NCBI GenBank assembly: GCA_946061495.1
Contig: CAMGSV010000005.1
Span: forward strand, 1 to 30,935
Length of the DNA stretch: 30,935 nt
From: an uncultured Spirochaetales bacterium
GTDB taxonomy: Bacteria; Spirochaetota; Spirochaetia; Treponematales; Treponemataceae
Direction of reading: 5' to 3'
Below the pieces are notes generated by a model that was given only the letters and a program-made list of their open reading frames with translations, was not told where the DNA came from and did not search any database. Positions 22,232-29,896 of the stretch are shown piece after piece (the stretch's first letter is position 1; each line of letters starts with the position of its first letter). A program made the translations under genes and the position numbers.

Positions 22232-23883
22232 TGATTTCCTGTCCCCGCCCCTGGGCCTTGTGGGGCATCCTCCTGTTGGTGCCAGTTCTTCTGATGGTGG
22301 TCCTGTGGTACCAACGTGTCCGCCGTGCCAATGTGGGCAGTGCCGCCACCCTCTCCCGAATACGCTTTGCACTGCCAACCCGCTCTCTCTGCTGGGGTCT
22401 CGCCTGGATTTCCCTGCTGGTGGCCCTCAGCGGTCTTTCCTGGGGCACCCAGTTGGTGCCGGTCCAGCAGACTGGCAGCTCCCTTTCCCTTGTCTTCGAC
22501 ATCTCCTGGAGCATGACAGCCCAGGACGTGGGCGCTGGGAAAGACAGGGGAATCAGTCGACTGGAGGCTGCGGCCAGTTATGCCCAGTCATTGCTGGACC
22601 ATCTCGATACCACCGATGTTTCAGTGGTCATTGCCAAGGGTGGGGGCGTAGTGTCCATTCCGCTCACCCGTGACTTCAATGCCATTCGCTCCCTGCTGCC
22701 CTCCCTTTCGCCCCGGTTGATGACCACCACGGGAACCAGCCTGGGAAGCGGCGTGCGGACTGCTGCCTCCTCCTTCCCCCTGTTGTCCGTGTCCAAGCGC
22801 ACGGTGGTGGTGCTGACAGACGGTGAGGAGACTGACGGTACCTTGGAGCAGGAGGCTAAAAATCTGGTGGCCTCTGGAATCCATGTGGTTTTCCTCGGCT
22901 TTGGAACGACAGCTGGTGCGGAGATTCTGGCAGGCGACGGCAAGACGGTGGTTCATTCGTCCCTGCAGGAGGAGTCTCTCCGCCGTCTGGTGGATTCGGT
23001 GAACCAATCGGTAGCTTCCAGCGAGGTGGGACGAAGCGGCGGTGCCAAGGCCCTGTATCTGCCTGCTCAGAGCCTAGGGTCTGCCCACCGGGTTTTGGAT
23101 GTGGTGACGGCCGGCCATCAAGGAAAGGAATGGTCTGGCACCGCCTATCAGGTGGAGTTCAGGGAGCGGTGGGGTATCTTTGCCTTCTTGGCTATGGTCT
23201 TCCTCTGTATGGGGTTTGTGCTGGGGGAACTGGAGCCTGCTACCCTGCGGCGGCTTTTCCGGCTCAGGGTGACGGGAAAGAATCTGATGGTTCTGCTGCT
23301 CCTGTCCTGTGGATTTTTCTTTCAGGGGTGCTCCAAGGCCTGGCAGGGGGTGGCGGATGTGCTGGAGGGAACCTTCTTCTGGCATCAGGGTGAGTACCAG
23401 AAGGCTGTTTCGGGCTTCATGGATTCCATGGCCACGGCGGAGGAGCTGTCTGACACCAGGCTGCACCAATACAGCACCTACGGCTTGGCAGCCACCTACA
23501 TCATGCAGGGAGAGACCGAGGCTGCCTTGAGCCGCCTGCAGGAGTTGTCTCCCGACGCTCCCGAAAGTCTGCGGTTTGCCGCCTTGTACAACAGCGGTAT
23601 CATCGCCTACAATCAGGGCCACTACCAGGAGGCGGCCACCTTGTTCCGGCGGGCGCTGGAGGTTGATGGGAGCAATCTCGACGCAAAGATAAACCTGGAG
23701 CTCTCCCTGGGACATGATTCCCGCCAAAGCCCTGCCGCCGCCCAGGAGCTGATTCCGGTACAAGAGACTCCCGGGGACGACTTTGCGGACGCGGCCCTCT
23801 TCTCGCTGATTCACCAGCAGGAGCAGGATCGATGGAAGAACCAGCAGGATGAGACTGCCACCCCCACAGGAGATGATTATTGA
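22228..23883 (+). CDS. batB: BatB-like vWA protein fused to a TPR (BatC-like) domain
   Basis: The 551-residue protein has two N-terminal membrane helices (about 11-27 and 55-72), a vWA domain with an intact metal site (D91-I-S-W-S, T in TTTGTSLGSG, D in VLTDGEETDG), and a third helix at about 316-334. A fourth hydrophobic stretch (352-366) contains LLLSC and then FFQGC, resembling a lipoprotein signal in the middle of the chain. After it come TPR-like helices (about 384-500, for example YNQGHYQEAATLFRRALEVD), as in BatC. Elsewhere BatB and BatC are often separate proteins, so this looks like a fusion that kept BatC's export signal. A short acidic tail ends the protein. The start overlaps batA. 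Confidence 0.88.
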   Translation: MMISCPRPWALWGILLLVPVLLMVVLWYQRVRRANVGSAATLSRIRFALPTRSLCWGLAWISLLVALSGLSWGTQLVPVQQTGSSLSLVFDISWSMTAQDVGAGKDRGISRLEAAASYAQSLLDHLDTTDVSVVIAKGGGVVSIPLTRDFNAIRSLLPSLSPRLMTTTGTSLGSGVRTAASSFPLLSVSKRTVVVLTDGEETDGTLEQEAKNLVASGIHVVFLGFGTTAGAEILAGDGKTVVHSSLQEESLRRLVDSVNQSVASSEVGRSGGAKALYLPAQSLGSAHRVLDVVTAGHQGKEWSGTAYQVEFRERWGIFAFLAMVFLCMGFVLGELEPATLRRLFRLRVTGKNLMVLLLLSCGFFFQGCSKAWQGVADVLEGTFFWHQGEYQKAVSGFMDSMATAEELSDTRLHQYSTYGLAATYIMQGETEAALSRLQELSPDAPESLRFAALYNSGIIAYNQGHYQEAATLFRRALEVDGSNLDAKINLELSLGHDSRQSPAAAQELIPVQETPGDDFADAALFSLIHQQEQDRWKNQQDETATPTGDDY

Positions 23884-25343
23884 TGACTATGCATACAACG
23901 CTTGAAGCCCAGGTGCGGCCTGGAGGAAACCATTCCTCTTCCCAGGGGCGTTCCCGTCTTTGCCTGATTCTTTCCCTACTGCTGATGCCCATTTTCCTTT
24001 TTGCACAGGGAGACAAGGACGCTGCCGCTGGAGCTGGTGGAACCGATGGAATGCCAGTTTTGCTACAGCAGGACGTGGCGCTTTCCAGCGACAATCCCTG
24101 GTGCCTTACGGATTCTGAGTGCAGCTTCAGCGTCTTCCTGCCGGAGATTTCTCCCTCCCAGGTGGGAGTTGGCAATCCTCGGCTGCCGGAGGGTGTTCGG
24201 TTCGTGGCAGCCTACAAGGATTTGTCAGTGGTGGGAAGCAATGCCGGTACCTCCATCCGTGTGTTGCTGTCCTTTTCCCAAGAAGGGACCTTTCAGCTGC
24301 CACCGCTGGATATCATGCTGGACGGCATATTGTATCAACTACCCTTCGCAGCTGTGGAGGTGTTTCAGAATCCCCGGAGCCTCCGTCCTGAGCTACAGCT
24401 TTCCTTCCAGCGGGAGGATGGACAGCCGGTGCAGTTGTCGGAAGCGGGCTTCGTGCCAGCACAGACCGGAAAACCCTTGCTGCTCACGGTGAGCCTTCGG
24501 TATGCCGTCCAGCTGGATGACCTCCTTTGGCAGCTGGTGCCAGATGCCCTTTTCCAGCAGGTGGAGGATTTCCGGGAAGAATTCAATCTGGGGGCGGCGG
24601 AGCTTTCCCACCAGTTCCAGCCGGTGGCTCGATTCCAGCTGGTTCCCCTCCGTGGTGGTTTGCTGGAGGTGCCGCCCCTGGAGCTGGAGGTGACCGGCTA
24701 TGATGATGGCGTTCACCGTCTCTCCACCAGTTTGCTGAAGGTGGACTCTGCGGTGGTTCCTGAAGCTCAGGGACGAGACCACGTAATCGATCCCGCCCTA
24801 GCAGCAGCATTTGTTCAGCCAGCCACGGAGGTTGCTCCCCAGTCGGTGGAGGTTTCCCTGGAAGCGGCGCAGGAGCTTGCCCAGCTGCGACGGCAGGAAC
24901 GAAAATCCCTGCCTCTGGCCTCCATCCGCCAGAATCGTATCCTGAGGGAACAGGAGCTGGGGCTGGAACCGGGAAAAAATGAGGCTTCATGGCCCTTGGT
25001 ATGGATTATGGCTGGCCTTGGTGGACTCCTTCTGTTGCTCCTTGTCCTTTCTCTGCTGAAAAAAAAGTATTCTGTAAGCGTCGGTTTCGGTTTCTGCCTT
25101 TTGCTGGTGACGGTGGGAGCCTTTGTTGCTAGCCGTCCCCTGTTCCAGTCCACCGGAATCCTTGCCTCCCGAACCTTGAGCAAGATTCCAGAGGTGGATG
25201 CCGCCAACCACTTTTCCGTGGCACCCTACAGTCTGGTGGAGATACGGCAGGAGGTGATGGGCTGGTATTATGTTTCGTCAGCTGGCCTTGAGGGATGGAT
25301 TCCTCGGGAGCTGGTGGTTCCCCTAGCGTCGGAGGAGGAGTAG
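23883..25343 (+). CDS. batD: BatD-like membrane protein with C-terminal SH3-like domain
   Basis: BatD proteins are membrane-anchored and extracytoplasmic. This 486-residue protein has a hydrophobic signal segment (about 27-42, ending FLFAQG), a long beta-rich external part (50-365) including LLTVSLRYAVQLDDLLWQ, and then two membrane helices (about 376-394 and 400-420). The last 55 residues (VAPYSLVEIRQEVMGWYYV, GWIPRELVV) look like a bacterial SH3 module. The start ATG 23883 overlaps the preceding TGA by one base, with GGAG about 10 nt upstream. Three bases separate it from the smr gene. Confidence 0.8.
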   Translation: MTMHTTLEAQVRPGGNHSSSQGRSRLCLILSLLLMPIFLFAQGDKDAAAGAGGTDGMPVLLQQDVALSSDNPWCLTDSECSFSVFLPEISPSQVGVGNPRLPEGVRFVAAYKDLSVVGSNAGTSIRVLLSFSQEGTFQLPPLDIMLDGILYQLPFAAVEVFQNPRSLRPELQLSFQREDGQPVQLSEAGFVPAQTGKPLLLTVSLRYAVQLDDLLWQLVPDALFQQVEDFREEFNLGAAELSHQFQPVARFQLVPLRGGLLEVPPLELEVTGYDDGVHRLSTSLLKVDSAVVPEAQGRDHVIDPALAAAFVQPATEVAPQSVEVSLEAAQELAQLRRQERKSLPLASIRQNRILREQELGLEPGKNEASWPLVWIMAGLGGLLLLLLVLSLLKKKYSVSVGFGFCLLLVTVGAFVASRPLFQSTGILASRTLSKIPEVDAANHFSVAPYSLVEIRQEVMGWYYVSSAGLEGWIPRELVVPLASEEE

Positions 25344-25345
25344 TC

Positions 25346-25954
25346 ATGGATTTTGGAGACATACTGAGCCAGTGGGACGACCTTTGCGCCAAGGAAGAAA
25401 AGGCTCGCCAGCACGGAAACAACACGCCTCGTCCCCGCCTGCCCAATGCCCCTCGCCTTGAGCAGGAAGCGGCTGGTTCTGGAGGAGTTTCCTCCAACAG
25501 ACCTTGTCCTTCCTCAAAAAAGACCTCGGCGGAGGACTCGTCCCGCAAGGAGCTGCCGAAGGTCAATCCCATGGACCTGTGGCTTCGTCGCTACGGTGTG
25601 GTGGACAAGGACTCCCTGGCTCGTGAGACAGAGGAGCGGGAGCGGAGTCAGAATCGTGAATACCTGAAAAAGCTGCCCATAGGAGCAAAGATAGACCTCC
25701 ATGGTCTTACCCGGGATGAGGCATGGGAACGCTTGGACACCTTCATTGGGGATTGCAGCCGCCGTGGCATACAGAAGGTGCTGATTGTCCATGGCAAGGG
25801 CCACCACTCCAAGGAACAGTCCGACGTGTCGGTGCTTTCCGCCATGGTCAGGACCTTTGTGGAGCTGGACCGTCGCCTGGGTGCCTCCGGTCATCCCGAC
25901 AAGAAGCTGGGGGGTAGTGGAGCCACTTGGGTAATTATTAAAAAAAACAGGTGA
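25346..25954 (+). CDS. Smr-domain protein
   Basis: Smr domains are nucleases or nucleic-acid-binding modules related to the MutS2 C-terminus; some Smr proteins act on stalled ribosomes or mRNA. The 202-residue protein has a disordered N-terminal half rich in P, R, S and K, then the Smr domain from about 115: KIDLHGLTRDEAWERL, IVHGKGHHS with the HGKG signature, and GGSGATWVII near the end. ATG 25346 has a GGAGGAGGAG ribosome site and lies 2 nt after the batD stop, so it is the last gene of the operon. A link of this protein to the Bat complex is only positional. Confidence 0.88.
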   Translation: MDFGDILSQWDDLCAKEEKARQHGNNTPRPRLPNAPRLEQEAAGSGGVSSNRPCPSSKKTSAEDSSRKELPKVNPMDLWLRRYGVVDKDSLARETEERERSQNREYLKKLPIGAKIDLHGLTRDEAWERLDTFIGDCSRRGIQKVLIVHGKGHHSKEQSDVSVLSAMVRTFVELDRRLGASGHPDKKLGGSGATWVIIKKNR

Positions 25955-25959
25955 AAAAC

Positions 25960-25988
25960 TTGTAACACAACTGAAATTTGATTATTTT
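25960..25988 (+). promoter_or_regulatory. Candidate promoter of the J-protein gene
   Basis: TTGTAA (25960-25965), a 17-nt spacer and TATTTT (25983-25988) lie 20 nt before the start codon, with a TTGGAG ribosome site between. Confidence 0.4.
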
Positions 25989-26008
25989 ATATCAGAGAGG
26001 TTGGAGCA

Positions 26009-26587
26009 ATGGACGATTTATATGCAGTATTGGGTGTTTCAAAGACGGCCACTGCAGACGAGATAAAAAAAGCCTACCGTGACGCTGCCTTTCGCTATCA
26101 TCCAGATAGGAATGGTGGCGATGCGGCTGCCGAGGAGAAATTCAAGCAGGTGAACGCCGCATACGCCGTTTTGGGAGATGCTGCCAAACGGAAGGAATAT
26201 GATCTCTATGGTTCAACAGGTCAGCAGCGGTACTCCAACCAGCAGTATGGCCAGCAGCAGGAATATGATCCCTTTTGGGAAATGTTCGGCAACGGCAGGA
26301 CATACAATCAGGGCTATGGTCAGCAGCAGGCAAACCGTGGTCAGTACACCTACACCTGGACAAACCAAAAACGAAGAGACCCCACCAGAGGCGAGGCCTT
26401 CTCCAACTTGCTGGGAGGTGTCGTTACATTGCTCTTGGGATTGCTGTTCTTTAGGGTTTCTTGGATTATCCTTCCCATCGGGCCGATTTTTTCCCTGTGG
26501 GCCATTGTCAGTGGAGCATCCAAGGCGCTGGGCTCCATCAAGTGCATCATCAAGCCTGGGTCAAGGACGGGGGGTGGAACAGAGTAA
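26009..26587 (+). CDS. Membrane-associated J-domain protein
   Basis: J-domains stimulate the ATPase of Hsp70 (DnaK). Residues 1-68 are a complete J-domain (LYAVLGVSKTATADEIKKAY, with HPD at about 32-34). There is no G/F region or zinc-finger domain of DnaJ itself. Residues 70-112 form a linker of Q, Y, G and N with recurring YGQQQ units, and a hydrophobic hairpin (about 130-170) probably anchors it in the membrane. At 192 residues it is a class C J-protein, likely directing DnaK to a particular site. It is convergent with infA across a shared hairpin. Confidence 0.9.
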   Translation: MDDLYAVLGVSKTATADEIKKAYRDAAFRYHPDRNGGDAAAEEKFKQVNAAYAVLGDAAKRKEYDLYGSTGQQRYSNQQYGQQQEYDPFWEMFGNGRTYNQGYGQQQANRGQYTYTWTNQKRRDPTRGEAFSNLLGGVVTLLLGLLFFRVSWIILPIGPIFSLWAIVSGASKALGSIKCIIKPGSRTGGGTE

Positions 26588-26617
26588 AACATGGAGGGCT
26601 GGGCCGCACCATGTTTT
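26586..26617. terminator. Bidirectional terminator between J-protein gene and infA
   Basis: AAAACATGG (26586-26594) pairs with CCATGTTTT (26609-26617). The T-run on either strand is formed by the stem arm itself, so it can serve both convergent genes. Confidence 0.75.
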
Positions 26618-26623
26618 CTCGTT

Positions 26624-26842
26624 CTACCGTTCGCGGAAAATGATACGGCCCCGGTTCAAGTCGTAGGGAGAGAGGGCAACCTTGACGCTGTCCCCCGGTA
26701 CAATTCTGATGTAGTGCTTGCGCATCTTTCCTGACAAGTGGGCAAGAATGATGTGCTTGTTCTGCAACTCAACCCGGAACATCGTGTTCGGCAGTGCTTC
26801 CCGAACAATTCCCTCTACCTCAATAGCTTCCTCTTTAGCCAC
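26624..26842 (-). CDS. infA: Translation initiation factor IF-1
   Basis: IF-1 binds the A site of the 30S subunit during initiation. The 72-residue protein is an S1-type OB fold, matching family length, with EAIEVEGIVREALPNTMFRV, and SGKMRKHYIRIVPGDSV in the usual places. The start is the GTG at 26842, giving VAKEEAIEVEG (read as Met), with GGAGG 4 nt upstream; the open frame before it runs into T-rich leader DNA. It is divergent from the DksA/TraR-type gene. Confidence 0.95.
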   Translation of the reverse strand: MAKEEAIEVEGIVREALPNTMFRVELQNKHIILAHLSGKMRKHYIRIVPGDSVKVALSPYDLNRGRIIFRER

Positions 26843-26875
26843 AGTTCCTCCAGAAAAAAATAAAAGCAAAAAAAG

Positions 26876-26904
26876 TTGTTTTTTTTGCCATTCACACTTA
26901 TAAT
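26876..26904 (+). promoter_or_regulatory. Promoter of the DksA/TraR-type gene
   Basis: TTGTTT (26876-26881), a 17-nt spacer and a consensus TATAAT (26899-26904) precede a leader of about 35 nt and an AAGGAG ribosome site. Confidence 0.65.
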
Positions 26905-26946
26905 TTTATGAGTAATTCATTTGTATGTCAACACAAAGGAGTAATA

Positions 26947-27303
26947 ATGAATCAGGAATTTATTGATCAGATGAAAGAAAAGCTGCTGGCAGAGCGGAGT
27001 GCCATTATAACCTCCCTAGCAGAGCGCAACGCTGATTGCAAGAATATTCTGGAAGAAAATACTGGAAAGGATAGCGTTGATGAGGCCGCTGATGCCATCG
27101 ACTTGAAACTATTGGAATCCATGGAGGCCAAGGAGGCCCAGCAGCTGGAGCTTATTGAGGCGGCATTAACCCGTATTGATTCCGGTAAGTATGGTTACTG
27201 CATGAGATGCGGCACCTTGATTCCAGAGGCCCGTCTGGAGGTGTTGCCCGCCGCCGTCCTTTGTGTAGGATGCAAGTCAGCTGCAGAGCGGAAGGGGCGT
27301 TAG
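26947..27303 (+). CDS. DksA/TraR-family zinc-finger protein
   Basis: Proteins of this family bind the secondary channel of RNA polymerase and adjust promoter use, often with ppGpp. The 118-residue protein has an N-terminal coiled-coil-like part (5-75) with an acidic tip (DSVDEAADAID) and a C-terminal C4 zinc finger (CMRCG and CVGC). It is shorter than E. coli DksA (151) and nearer TraR-like forms in layout. ATG 26947 has AAGGAG 6 nt upstream; the frame open from 26908 starts in the leader. Whether it responds to ppGpp cannot be judged. Confidence 0.9.
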   Translation: MNQEFIDQMKEKLLAERSAIITSLAERNADCKNILEENTGKDSVDEAADAIDLKLLESMEAKEAQQLELIEAALTRIDSGKYGYCMRCGTLIPEARLEVLPAAVLCVGCKSAAERKGR

Positions 27304-27316
27304 CAGGTATTCGTCT

Positions 27317-27433
27317 AAAAATAGGACGGAACACGATGGGGCGGCTGTTCAATAGGTGCATTAGGTGCATTGGCCGACCGCTCAGACAGGCTGGTGGTGG
27401 AGGCAAAACATTCTGCCATCAGCCCTATTTTTT
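27317..27433 (+). other. Inverted-repeat-rich gap after the DksA-type gene
   Basis: AAAAATAGG (27317-27325) is complementary to CCTATTTTT (27424-27432), enclosing about 98 nt that contain further pairs: GAACA/TGTTC, GGCA/TGCC and GATGG/CCATC, and a tandem AGGTGCATT repeat. A T-run closes the 3' side. It may be a large branched terminator or a small structured RNA; it matches no RNA family I know. Confidence 0.4.
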
Positions 27434-28286
27434 ATGTATGTAATGAAGTTGTTTTTCTCACCAGCTTTCCGTCAGCCTTTGTAAGATAGACCATTTCCCC
27501 ATAGCCTGCAGCAAGGGCCTCCTGCCGTGCCACCTCAAAGCCATAGTCCAGGTAGCCACTGTTGTGGACATCAGAGTTGATGGTGACGGGTACATCCTTT
27601 TTTGCCAGCAGGGACAAGAAGTAGGGGGAAGGGTAGGGGGTGGAGGTGTTTCCTCTGGCCATGCCGCCGGTGTTGATTTCCACAATCACTCCCGACTGGG
27701 CAATCACCCTGGCGGTCTCCAGCAGCTCATCCTTGTACCACTGGGCATCCTCGTCAAAGAAGTGTAGCTCTCCATTTCTGCGGCGTACCACATCTGCATG
27801 ACCGAGAATCTCAAAGCCGCCTATCCGGAGCATGTCCCGCTGGGCTGAAAAATAGGCCTGCACTGCCTTTTTGCCATCACCCCTGAAATGGGTTTCTATT
27901 CCTGTAGCCACGTTCTTGGCGGTGTCATCCACCGTAAAGCAACCGGTGGGGGTCACCAAGTAATGGAGGGATCCGATGAGGTAATCTGCTCCCAGAGCCC
28001 GGTAGGGGGCCTGCAGTGCGTCGGAAATAGGAGGAAGATAATCAGCCTCAAAGCCGCAGAGAATCTCCATCTGCCCCTGATACAGGTCTCTGAGGCGCCC
28101 TATTTCTGCCACATAGTCTGGAATTCTGTCGATTGGAAGGTGCCAGTCGGAGGCAAAGGGATAGACGCTGTGGGCAGAAAAGCCAAATATCTGAAAACCG
28201 CAGGCTAGAGCCTCCCGCACCATGGCTTCCGGTGACTCCTTGCCGTCGCAAAAATTGGTGTGGGCATGGTAATTTGACCGTATCAT
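27432..28286 (-). CDS. PHP-domain phosphatase, histidinol-phosphatase-like
   Basis: PHP proteins are metal-dependent phosphoesterases; the histidinol-phosphatase branch removes phosphate from histidinol phosphate. The 284-residue protein opens with the metal motif HAHTNFCDG and continues with FGFSAHSVYPF, GFEADYL, GSLHYL, GHADVVRR and EINTGG, ending with INSDVHNSGYL. All expected metal ligands are visible. ATG 28286 has GGAGG 4 nt upstream and overlaps the kinase stop codon (ATGA). No other histidine-pathway gene is near, so the real substrate may be another phosphate ester, perhaps linked to the signalling genes upstream. Confidence 0.85.
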   Translation of the reverse strand: MIRSNYHAHTNFCDGKESPEAMVREALACGFQIFGFSAHSVYPFASDWHLPIDRIPDYVAEIGRLRDLYQGQMEILCGFEADYLPPISDALQAPYRALGADYLIGSLHYLVTPTGCFTVDDTAKNVATGIETHFRGDGKKAVQAYFSAQRDMLRIGGFEILGHADVVRRRNGELHFFDEDAQWYKDELLETARVIAQSGVIVEINTGGMARGNTSTPYPSPYFLSLLAKKDVPVTINSDVHNSGYLDYGFEVARQEALAAGYGEMVYLTKADGKLVRKTTSLHT

Positions 28287-29890
28287 ACTTCCTCCTGGGG
28301 GCCCATCCAAGAATGCTGGATGTCGATGGTGGAGTCAGTCATGAGGTGGCTCCATTTTTTCAGCAGCTCCGCCAGCTGCTGCTTCTTGAAGGGCTTTGAA
28401 AGGTAGTCGTTAATGCCAGACTGAATGTACTCCTGCACTATGTCTGGGGCTGAATTGGCGGAGCAGGCTATAATGGTCCCTGTAAAGCCGGCTTCCCGCA
28501 GCTTGCTGCTGGTTTGGAAGCCGTTCATAAAGGGCATCTCTATGTCCATGAACACCATCTTTGTGCCATGGTGCTGCTGGAACAGCTGGAGAGCGTCCTG
28601 GCCACTGGTGGCACCATGAGCCTCCACTCCTAGGGAGGTGAGGAAGGTGGTGAGAATCTTCAGATTTACCGGGTGATCATCCACTGCAATAATGGGGCTC
28701 AGTAGCATTCCTGCAATCTGATTTTCCTGTAGCTGAGCAGTGTGCTTTTGTTCAAGTTTTTCTACAGAAGGCAGCTCCAAAGGCTGCTCAAAGGACTGTG
28801 ACAACAGGTCCCACAGCTTTTTTCGCATTACTGGTTTGTACAGGTAGCCGTTGAACCAGGACAGGAGCTTCATCTTGGCCTCACCACCTAGCTGTCCTTC
28901 AGGAATCATCAGGTAGAGCTTTGCCCCGTTGATGGAGGGATCACTGTTGATTTCTGCTGCCAACCGCCATCCATCCATGGGAGGCATTCCCAGATCCATC
29001 AGTACCAAGGTAAAATCTTTTTTCTGGGTCGCCGCCTCCCGCATTACCGCCAGAGCCTCTTCTCCTGAGGAGGCGGTGGTTATCTGCAGGTTGGAGATGT
29101 TCTGGATGATGGCGGAAATATGCTCTAGATAGTGCTGGTTGTCATCCACCACAAGGACTCGGTTGCCTTCCGGGAAGGAAAGCTTTTGCGGAGTATCCTG
29201 CTGGGGCACCTTTTCTAGAGGAATGGAAAAGTAAAAGATTGAACCTCCGCCGGGATTGTCCTGCACCCCAATGCTTCCCTTCATCAGGGCTACCAGCTGG
29301 GCGCAGATATTCAGTCCCAGACCGGAACCCCCATATTGACGGGTGGTGCTGTCGGAGGCTTGGGTAAAGGCTTGGAAGATGCCGGGCTTCTTGTCCTGGG
29401 GAATGCCCACACCAGAATCAATGACCCTGAATATAAGCGTATTCTGGTCCTGTCTCTGGATTCTGACGGAGATGTAGCCCTTGGGAGTGAATTTAACGGC
29501 GTTTTTCACCATGTTCAGGAGAATTTGCTGGAGACGCAGTGGATCACCACACAGCTTCTTTGGAAGTGTGGGCTCAACGTAAGAAAGGAGCTCTATACCC
29601 TTGTTGTATGCTTCTATGCTCACCAGGTTCAGCACCTGCTCCACAATGTCGACTGGAGCGTATTCGATATGCTCCAGCCGAAGGTTTCCTGTTCGCAGTT
29701 TTTCAAAATCAAGTATGTCGTTGGCCAGGGTGTAGATGACGTCGGCACTAAAGGCAATCTGACGCACGTACTCCTGTTGTTCGGGGTCCAGACTGGTGGT
29801 CTTTAATAGCTCGGTGGTGCCCAATATGGTTTGTATTGGGGTACGAATCTCGTGGAGCACCGATGCAAGGGAGGCAAGGCTTGGTGTCAT
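28283..29890 (-). CDS. Soluble hybrid histidine kinase with two receiver domains and no sensor
   Basis: The 535-residue protein begins almost directly with the phosphoacceptor helix (LHEIRTPIQTI, His at about 13). The ATPase domain follows, with N box LLNMVKNAVKF, G1 DSGVGIP and G2 GSGLGL. Receiver 1 (about 245-365) has VLVVDDN, phospho-acceptor LVLMDLGMPPMDGW and the lysine in YLYKPV, but its usual Thr/Ser position reads LYLMIPEG, so switching may be impaired. Receiver 2 (about 393-515) is complete: IAVDDHPVN, MDIEMPFMNGF, IIACSAN and YLSKPF. There is no membrane segment, PAS or other input domain, so the signal must come from a partner, possibly the receiver-like protein encoded 6 nt upstream. 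Confidence 0.93.
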   Translation of the reverse strand: MTPSLASLASVLHEIRTPIQTILGTTELLKTTSLDPEQQEYVRQIAFSADVIYTLANDILDFEKLRTGNLRLEHIEYAPVDIVEQVLNLVSIEAYNKGIELLSYVEPTLPKKLCGDPLRLQQILLNMVKNAVKFTPKGYISVRIQRQDQNTLIFRVIDSGVGIPQDKKPGIFQAFTQASDSTTRQYGGSGLGLNICAQLVALMKGSIGVQDNPGGGSIFYFSIPLEKVPQQDTPQKLSFPEGNRVLVVDDNQHYLEHISAIIQNISNLQITTASSGEEALAVMREAATQKKDFTLVLMDLGMPPMDGWRLAAEINSDPSINGAKLYLMIPEGQLGGEAKMKLLSWFNGYLYKPVMRKKLWDLLSQSFEQPLELPSVEKLEQKHTAQLQENQIAGMLLSPIIAVDDHPVNLKILTTFLTSLGVEAHGATSGQDALQLFQQHHGTKMVFMDIEMPFMNGFQTSSKLREAGFTGTIIACSANSAPDIVQEYIQSGINDYLSKPFKKQQLAELLKKWSHLMTDSTIDIQHSWMGPQEEV

Positions 29891-29896
29891 GGGAGC

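Noticed and set aside
27349..27373. Tandem AGGTGCATT considered as an attachment or integron site
   Set aside because: Two 9-nt copies alone, with no integrase or cassette gene nearby, do not support it.
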